Source: Bolinopsis microptera (taxonomy: Eukaryota > Ctenophora > Tentaculata > Lobata > Bolinopsidae). From it: a stretch of 64,000 bases of DNA. Where the stretch lies: positions 15,702,322-15,766,321 of the forward strand of contig NC_087084.1 in assembly GCF_026151205.1 (NCBI RefSeq). Reading direction: 5' to 3'. Shown here one piece after another: positions 59,001-64,000 of the stretch. Positions within the stretch are counted from its first letter, which is position 1. Every line of letters begins with the position of its first letter. A program made the position numbers and the translations under genes. The notes under the pieces were generated by a model. The model was not told the DNA's origin and ran no database searches. It saw only the letters and a program-made list of their open reading frames with translations.

Positions 59001-61489
59001 AATATCCTGGGTCTATCTCTTCTGCAGCCTGAAATATAGCAGTATTAGTATTAGTAGTAACCTGAGATATAGCTTCTTGTAAATCATCAGTGTAATAGTG
59101 TAAGGGTCTCTCCAAAGTGATCAGAAGAATTATATTCTGAGTGAGCCATGTAACTATAGCAATTGTTATAGTTACTATAACAACTATATCAACTATAGCG
59201 ATTGTGATAGTAACTATAATAACTATAGTAACTATAACAGTTGTCATAGTAACTATAGTAACTATAGTAACTATAATAACTATAGTAACTATAGGAGTTG
59301 TCATAGTAACTATAATAACTATAGTGACTATAGCAGTTGTCATAGTAACTATAATAACTATAGTAACTATAGTAACTATAATAACTATAGTAACTATAGC
59401 AGTTGTCATAGTAACTATAATAACTATAGTGACTATAGCAGTTGTCATAGTAACTATAATAACTATAGTAACTATAGTAACTATAGTAACTATAGTAACT
59501 ATAGTAACTATAGTAACTATAGTAACTATAGTAACTATAGTAACTATAGTAACTATAGTAACTATAGTAACTATAGTAACTATAGTAACTATAGTAACTA
59601 TAGTAACTATAGTAACTATAGTAACTATAGCAGTTGTCATAGTAACTATAGTAAGATTACTCACCATGAGTACAGCAAAGCTAGTGTTATGAGAACAGGA
59701 GCACACTACGCCGGCCTCCACAGCACTGCTATCGTATATAGTCTCACATCCATCTGTCTTCCACTCCGCCTGGGTTATTTATTGTTAATATTAGTAATAA
59801 TATAAACGTTATTTGTACAGTTACACGAATTACCAGGTATGTTAACGGGTGATAAAATATTTGTCGACGAGTCCAACTCGGCGCGCGTCCTGGTAGGTTA
59901 TAAACCTACTACCAGGTATGAGATGATTATAGTAAGATAACATTGTTGTTGTTTATTTACTGTTGCAGCCTTGTTATTGTTTACTTACCGTTTCAGCCTT
60001 GTTGTTGTTTACTTACCGTTTCAGTCTTGTTATTGTTTATTTACCGTTTCAGCCTTGTTGTTGTTTACTTACCGTTTCAGCCTTGTTATTGTTTACTTAC
60101 CGTTTCAGCCTTGTTGTCGTACCAAGCACATATGTACTTTATTTGAACTCTCCTATTCCCCATCTTCTTCATATTGTTAGCTGTGTCTCCCTGAGTAAGT
60201 GATGGTTATCTATACTGGTAACCATGGTTACAGTTAATTATACTGTGTCTCCCTGGCGAGCATATTCTGTGTTAACAGAATAATATTATCACTCAAATGA
60301 ACTTATTGATGAATAACGAGGCAGTTAACTATACTCCCAATCTGAAAGTTAGGCTTGATAACTAAACTCACAATCTGAAAGTTAGGCTTGATAACTAAAC
60401 TCACAATCTGAAAGTTGGGCTTGATGTAGAGGTTGAGCACGAAGCCGGCCTCCTGCTCTCCTACGTCTATCTCAAGAACCACAGAGTTTACAAACTTCAA
60501 GCTCTCTGCAGCTTCAGCCCCCTCTGCAGGGTCGAACTCGTCTTTAAGATCGCTCCACAGGGTGTCCCTCACTTCACTGGTAGAGTTCCCGGCTGGTAGT
60601 GGGCCGGTACTTTTAGTGGGGAAGAAAGCGTCCCCGGAGATTAGAACCACTGACATTTCTTTTATCCCCGTCGCGGAACCGATCTGAGATAAGGTTAATT
60701 TCAGGGACTAATTGGTTACTTAGTGACTAATTGGTTACTTAGGGACTAATTGGTTACTTAGTGACTAATTGGTTACTTAGTGACTAATTGGTTACTTAGG
60801 GACTAATTGGTTACTTAGTGTCTAATTGGTTACTTAGGGACTAATTGGTTACTTAGTGACTAATAATTGGTTACTTAGTGACTAATAATTGGTTACTTAG
60901 TGACGTGAACTAGTTCACTGACTTCTAAATCCACCAACTTACTCACAACTACTTAGTAGACAGTACTTACCGCAATAGAGGGCTGTCTTGGTTTACCCCC
61001 CTCCTCGCCCCCACCACCAGGTTGTCCCAACTGAGTCAGATCCTTAGCGTCCGGTAGGAAGAAGGAAATATCTTTAGCTCCGTCCTCGTTCTGCACTTTC
61101 ATTATCGCTACGTTAACTGACTTTATCAGCTTGTTAGATACTGCTGTCCGCTTAGCAATCTCTTTTATGTTAGCAACCATCCTGGGGTACAATTGTTACT
61201 CAAAATTACTGCACAAATAGTACTAAGAAAGTTGTAATTTGAAGAATTAAAAGTATTAAAAACGAAAAATCCCTTACTTTTTGGATATTTCTTGTTTTTG
61301 AGCAATGTCGTCGGTAACCAGATCTCCAGCTGCCATGGAACTTACTGCTGACACTATGTTTTCTGTTGCTGCCTCACTCACTGTCAGAATAGCACAATTT
61401 TATAATTATAACATTAATACAAGTTTTATTTGATACAAGTTTTATTTGATTATATCATATCTAAAACATTATGTCTCCACAAGGAAGTG

Positions 61490-61538
<49 letters not shown>

Positions 61539-64000
61539 AAGACAAACTAACCCTCAGTAGCAGATTGTGCTATCTTCTCCAGAACGTCCGCAGCAGCTGC
61601 AATGTCCCCGATCCCAGCGGCTCCCTCGCTGGCAAAATCGTTCAGTTGACTGGAGGCGTCGTCTGTATTTTCAGCTGTTATTTCCTGAAGTTAATACATG
61701 TTAGGTGCCGTGTTAGCTGCCGTGTTAGGTGCCGTGTTAGCTGCCGTGTTAGGTGTTATATTAGGTGCCGTGTTAGGTGTTGTATTAGGTGCCGTGTTAG
61801 GTGTTATATTAGGTGCCGTGTTAGGTTTTATATTAGGTGCCGTGTTAGGTGCCGTGTTAGGTGTTATATTAGGTGCCGTGTTAGGTGCCGTGTTAGGTGC
61901 CGTGTTAGGTGCCGTGTTAGGTGTTATATTAGGTGCCGTGTTAGGTGCCGTGTTAGGTGTTATATTAGGTGCCGTGTTAGGTGTTATATTAGGTGCCGTG
62001 TTAGGTGCCGTGTTAGGTGCCGTGTTAGGTGCCGTGTTAGGTGCCGTGTTAGCTGTCGTGTTAGGTGTTAAATTAGCTGTCGTGTTAGGTGCCGTGTTAG
62101 CTGCCGTGTTAGGTGTTATATTAGGTGCCGTGTTAGGTGTTATATTAGGTGCCGTGTTAGGTGTTATATTAGGTGCCGTGTTAGGTGCCGTGTTAGGTGT
62201 TATATTAGGTGCCGTGTTAGGTGTTATATTAGGTGCCGTGTTAGGTGCCGTGTTAGCTGCCGTGTTAGGTGTTATATTAGGTGCCGTGTTAGGTGCCGTG
62301 TTAGGTGTTATATTAGGTGCCGTGTTAGGTGCCGTGTTAGGTGCCGTGTTAGGGGCCGTGTTAGGTGCCGTGTTAGGTGCCGTGTTATATTAGGTGCCGT
62401 GTTAGGTGTTATATTAGGTGTTATATTAGGTGCCGTGTTATGTGTTGTATTAGGTGCCGTGTTAGGTGCCGTGTTAGGTGCCGTGTTAGGTGTTATATTA
62501 GGTGCCGTGTTAGGTGTTATATTAGGTGCCGTGTTAGGTGTTATATTAGGTGCCGTGTTAGGTGCCGTGTTAGCTGCCGTGTTAGGTGTTATATTAGGTG
62601 CCGTGTTAGGTGTTATATTAGGTGCCGTGTTAGGTGTTATAGTAGGTGCCGTGTTAGGTGCCGTGTCAGAGGTAAGGGGAAGTTTCATTTGGAATCAAAC
62701 AGAAAAGGAATTACTTTAATTTAAAGTAAAGAAGAAGTATATCACATTAAATACCTCAGTAAGTGCCTCAATCTTGGCAGTATTAGGTGTCTTGATGCAG
62801 TTGTAGGTGGGTTTTATAGCAGCATCCGTCTCAGATATCAGCTCACAGGAGAACTTAGCTTTAGGTTTCAGGTTCGTCGTAGGATCAGCTTCGTCGTAGA
62901 GACAATCCTTCTCCTCGCTCTTCCCTGCTCTCATAAAGCTAACGTCCTGGAACAATCCGTACACACTGTCCACATCCTGTTTCGTGCACGCTACTCCTTC
63001 ATCAGCTGGGGTGGTTACTAGGTTACTAAGTGGTTACTAGGTGGTTACTAGGTTACTAACGCTACTCCTTCGTCGGCTGGGGTGGTTACTAGGTTACTAG
63101 CTGGTTACTAGGTTACTAACGCTACTCCTTAATAAGCTGGGGTGGGAGGTTAGTTAGTTGTTAAACTTAGTGATCCACCATATCTATCAGTATTGAAACA
63201 TAGGAGGATGAGTGAGGAAGAGAAGTGAAAGGGAAAGTTCCTAAGATCAACGAGGACTTACCGACACACTTCTGCCATTGTAGCTCGTTGACCCCCGCCT
63301 CCTTCATCGTCCCCTCTTCTTCACACGGTAAACAAATTGTAGCTTTCTCATCAGAGTGATCCCCATTCGGACACAGCGTACACTCTGTCAAACCATCTGA
63401 AAGAGGGGCGTTTATTACTAGCTGGTTACTAGGTTACTAGCTGGTTATTAGGTTACTAACACAGCGTACACTCTGTCAAACCAGCTGAAAGAGGGGGCGT
63501 TTATTACAGGTGCTAGATTAAAGTAGAGCTACTAACTAATACTTAAAACTATCATAATAAGCAGGTTGCTACAGTGTAAGGTTATCATAGTGATCATGTT
63601 ACTGTCCTAACGTGTAGTGGTTGTGAGGGCAGAATATGGTTACTAGGTTACTAGCCGGTTACTAGGTTACTAGGTGGTTACTAGGTGACTAACCTGTAGT
63701 AGAGACGTGGTTGTGAGGGCAGAATAAGGTTACTAGGTTACTAGGTGGTTACTAGGTTACTAGGTGGTTACTAGGTTACTTGCTGGTTACTAGGTTACTA
63801 GCTGGTTACTAGGTGACTAACCTGTAGTAGAGACGTGGTTGTGAGGGCAGGATTTGGTTACTAGGTTACTAGGTGGTTACTAGGTTACTAGGTGGTTACT
63901 AGGTGACTAACCTGTAGTAGAGACGTGGTTGTGAGGGCAGGATTTACAGAGCCCCTCGTCACTGTACTCCCCAGCTACACAGATTCTGCACGTGCTGGGT
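56051..64000 (-). CDS. Adhesion G protein-coupled receptor (GAIN/GPS + 7TM), 5' end outside window
   Basis: Sixteen exons in phase, from the right edge: 64000-63912, 63396-63262, 63005-62755, 61684-61552, 61380-61278, 61181-60971, 60683-60405, 60190-60101, 59769-59665, 59028-58917, 58767-58637, 57764-57602, 57450-57348, 57036-56883, 56538-56404 and 56275-56051 (TAG). About 806 residues are visible. The N-terminal part has TNFR/GCC2-GCC3-like Cys modules (CRICVAGEYSDEGLCKSC; CTLCPNGDHSDE). A GAIN region follows, ending in the GPS with CAWYDN, EWKTDGC and CSCSHNTSFAVLM: cleavage is expected at HN|T, leaving a TSFAVLM tethered agonist. The 7TM domain has the TM3 Cys (IGCAVY), WTMIEGFLMYLSLV, ECL2 CFLKPG, GPLILAIIVN (TM5), GTGWVLGVF (TM6) and YLFIVFNASQGIFVFVFYVLL (TM7), given in parts. 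The cytosolic tail is short. Confidence 0.92.
56540..56800. repeat. ~62-bp intronic repeat next to the TM6 exon acceptor, four copies
   Basis: Units of 'ggagcgttaatatcaccatg…' ending 'tagttactatagtaactacagg' start at the acceptor of exon 56404-56538. They include the intron side of the acceptor but not clear exon bases. Each holds the palindrome gttactatagtaac. Confidence 0.88.
57160..57330. repeat. (TTATTTAAG)n array in an adhesion GPCR intron
   Basis: Nine-base units with a few 'tatgtaag' variants. Minus-strand units read CTTAAATAA. Intronic, between the exons at 56883-57036 and 57348-57450. Confidence 0.9.
57735..58440 (-). repeat. 11 copies of the acceptor plus start of the TM3 exon
   Basis: The sequence 'cgcaacctatactcttctga', which on the minus strand is the acceptor ttttcag and the first codons of the TM3 exon (KSIGCAV), is repeated ten further times at 60-82 bp intervals up to 58440, each with an intron spacer of 'acacctttttaacacc' type. 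One copy has a changed base at the exon start ('attttctga'). Only the leftmost copy continues into the real exon. Confidence 0.93.
58768..58916. other. Short adhesion GPCR intron between the TM1 and TM2 exons
   Basis: A 149-bp intron with a small 'ctatgacaactgttactatagttac' segment related to the tatagtaac satellite in the next intron upstream. Nothing else is seen. Confidence 0.5.
59145..59655. repeat. (TATAGTAAC)n array in the intron after the GPS exon
   Basis: About 50 units of 9 bp, with interspersed 'agcagttgtcatag' variants. Units are nearly self-complementary across junctions (gttactatagtaac). Open frames of IVTIVT on both strands are artefacts. Confidence 0.95.
59943..60115 (-). repeat. 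Five copies of an exon end plus splice donor (exon 60101-60190)
   Basis: 'acttaccgtttcagccttgt' contains the complement of exon end GCTGAAACG and donor gtaagt. It is repeated about every 30 bp from 59943 to the functional donor at 60101. The spacer is 'tattgttt' or 'tgttgttt'. Confidence 0.92.
60325..60425 (-). repeat. Three copies of an exon end plus donor (exon 60405-60683)
   Basis: 'actcacaatctgaaagttag' contains donor gtgagt and the complement of the exon end NFQI. It occurs at 60405 (functional), at about 60371 and, with a changed donor (actccc), at about 60337. The period is 33 bp, so downstream copies stay in frame. Confidence 0.9.
60700..60905. repeat. 19-bp ggttacttagtgactaatt array in an adhesion GPCR intron
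   Basis: About ten units between the exons at 60405-60683 and 60971-61181. The complement reads AGTCACTAAGTAACC. Confidence 0.9.
61705..62670. repeat. 12-bp gtgccgtgttag/gtgttatattag array, ~80 units
   Basis: A two-variant 12-bp satellite fills the intron between the exons at 61552-61684 and 62755-63005. On the transcribed (minus) strand each unit contains CTAAC or CTAAT, a branch-point-like string. Frames are open only because the period is a multiple of three. Confidence 0.93.
63005..63912 (-). repeat. Junction copies and ggttactagg satellite in the first visible adhesion GPCR introns
   Basis: Acceptor plus exon start of 62755-63005 ('gctactcctt…agctggggtgg') recurs at about 63060 and 63120. 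Acceptor plus exon start of 63262-63396 ('cacagcgtacactctgtc') recurs at about 63460. Exon end plus donor of the exon at 63912 ('ctaacctgtagtagagacgt') recurs at about 63690 and 63820. Between the copies lies the 19-bp ggttactagg satellite. Confidence 0.88.

Noticed and set aside
59141-59692. IVTIVT-type hydrophobic protein on either strand
   Set aside because: Translation of the near-palindromic tatagtaac array between confirmed GPCR exons.
61705-62670. Telomere-like TTAGGT/TTAGGC repeat
   Set aside because: TTAGG occurs only as part of a 12-bp unit with gccgtg or ttatat; it lies inside an intron.

Overview
This is eukaryotic, almost certainly metazoan, DNA. The genes are split by many short GT-AG introns and belong to animal-type families: an adhesion GPCR with a GPS autoproteolysis motif, an M14 procarboxypeptidase, a sperm-tail PG-rich (ODF3/SHIPPO-like) axonemal protein, a fusexin-like type I membrane protein, and an EVH1-like scaffold. 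An early-branching or invertebrate animal fits, but I cannot name the taxon from sequence alone. The window is very rich in minisatellites, and a GTTAC/GTAAC core (ttacctgg, ttactagg, gttaccatggtaac, tatagtaac) recurs from one end to the other.

Layout. 1-349: 3' end of a non-LTR retrotransposon reverse transcriptase. 457-18181: about 130 copies of a 70-bp unit, interrupted at 4507-13306 by a Ty3/gypsy element with near-identical LTRs, a gag gene, a clear -1 slippery site and a pol broken by one frameshift and one in-frame stop. 18182-20580: the last five exons of the ODF3/SHIPPO-like gene (+). 20581-24653: intergenic, with a 30-bp minisatellite and a CRE-like cluster. 24654-28654: eight-exon fusexin-like gene (+). 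28655-37700: gene-poor satellite region with ttacctgg arrays, a tRNA-derived SINE, a 33-bp array with an open frame and a CCAAT/TATA promoter-like cassette. 37701-41547: eight-exon procarboxypeptidase (+). 42632-43206: two terminal exons on the minus strand. 43515-53539: nine-exon EVH1-like scaffold (-), with 91 perfectly phased 42-bp repeats in one intron. 56051-64000: adhesion GPCR (-), 16 exons visible, 5' end outside the window.

Main observation. Many of these minisatellites are not random intronic DNA. They are tandem copies of the exon-intron junction next to them: a splice acceptor plus the first bases of the exon, or the last bases of the exon plus the donor. I see this in every multi-exon gene except the carboxypeptidase, where only intron sequence next to an acceptor is copied. 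The cases are the ODF3-like gene (about 130 copies), the fusexin (three junctions), the scaffold (91 copies at one donor and 2 at one acceptor), the minus-strand terminal exon (3 copies) and the adhesion GPCR (11, 5, 3, 3, 2 and 3 copies at six junctions). In one place the same process appears inside coding sequence. The reading frames show which copy can be used. This is the window's best candidate for an undescribed process: splice-junction-seeded minisatellite growth that lengthens introns and multiplies potential splice sites.

The genes are not an operon and do not obviously share a pathway. Each is transcribed separately.
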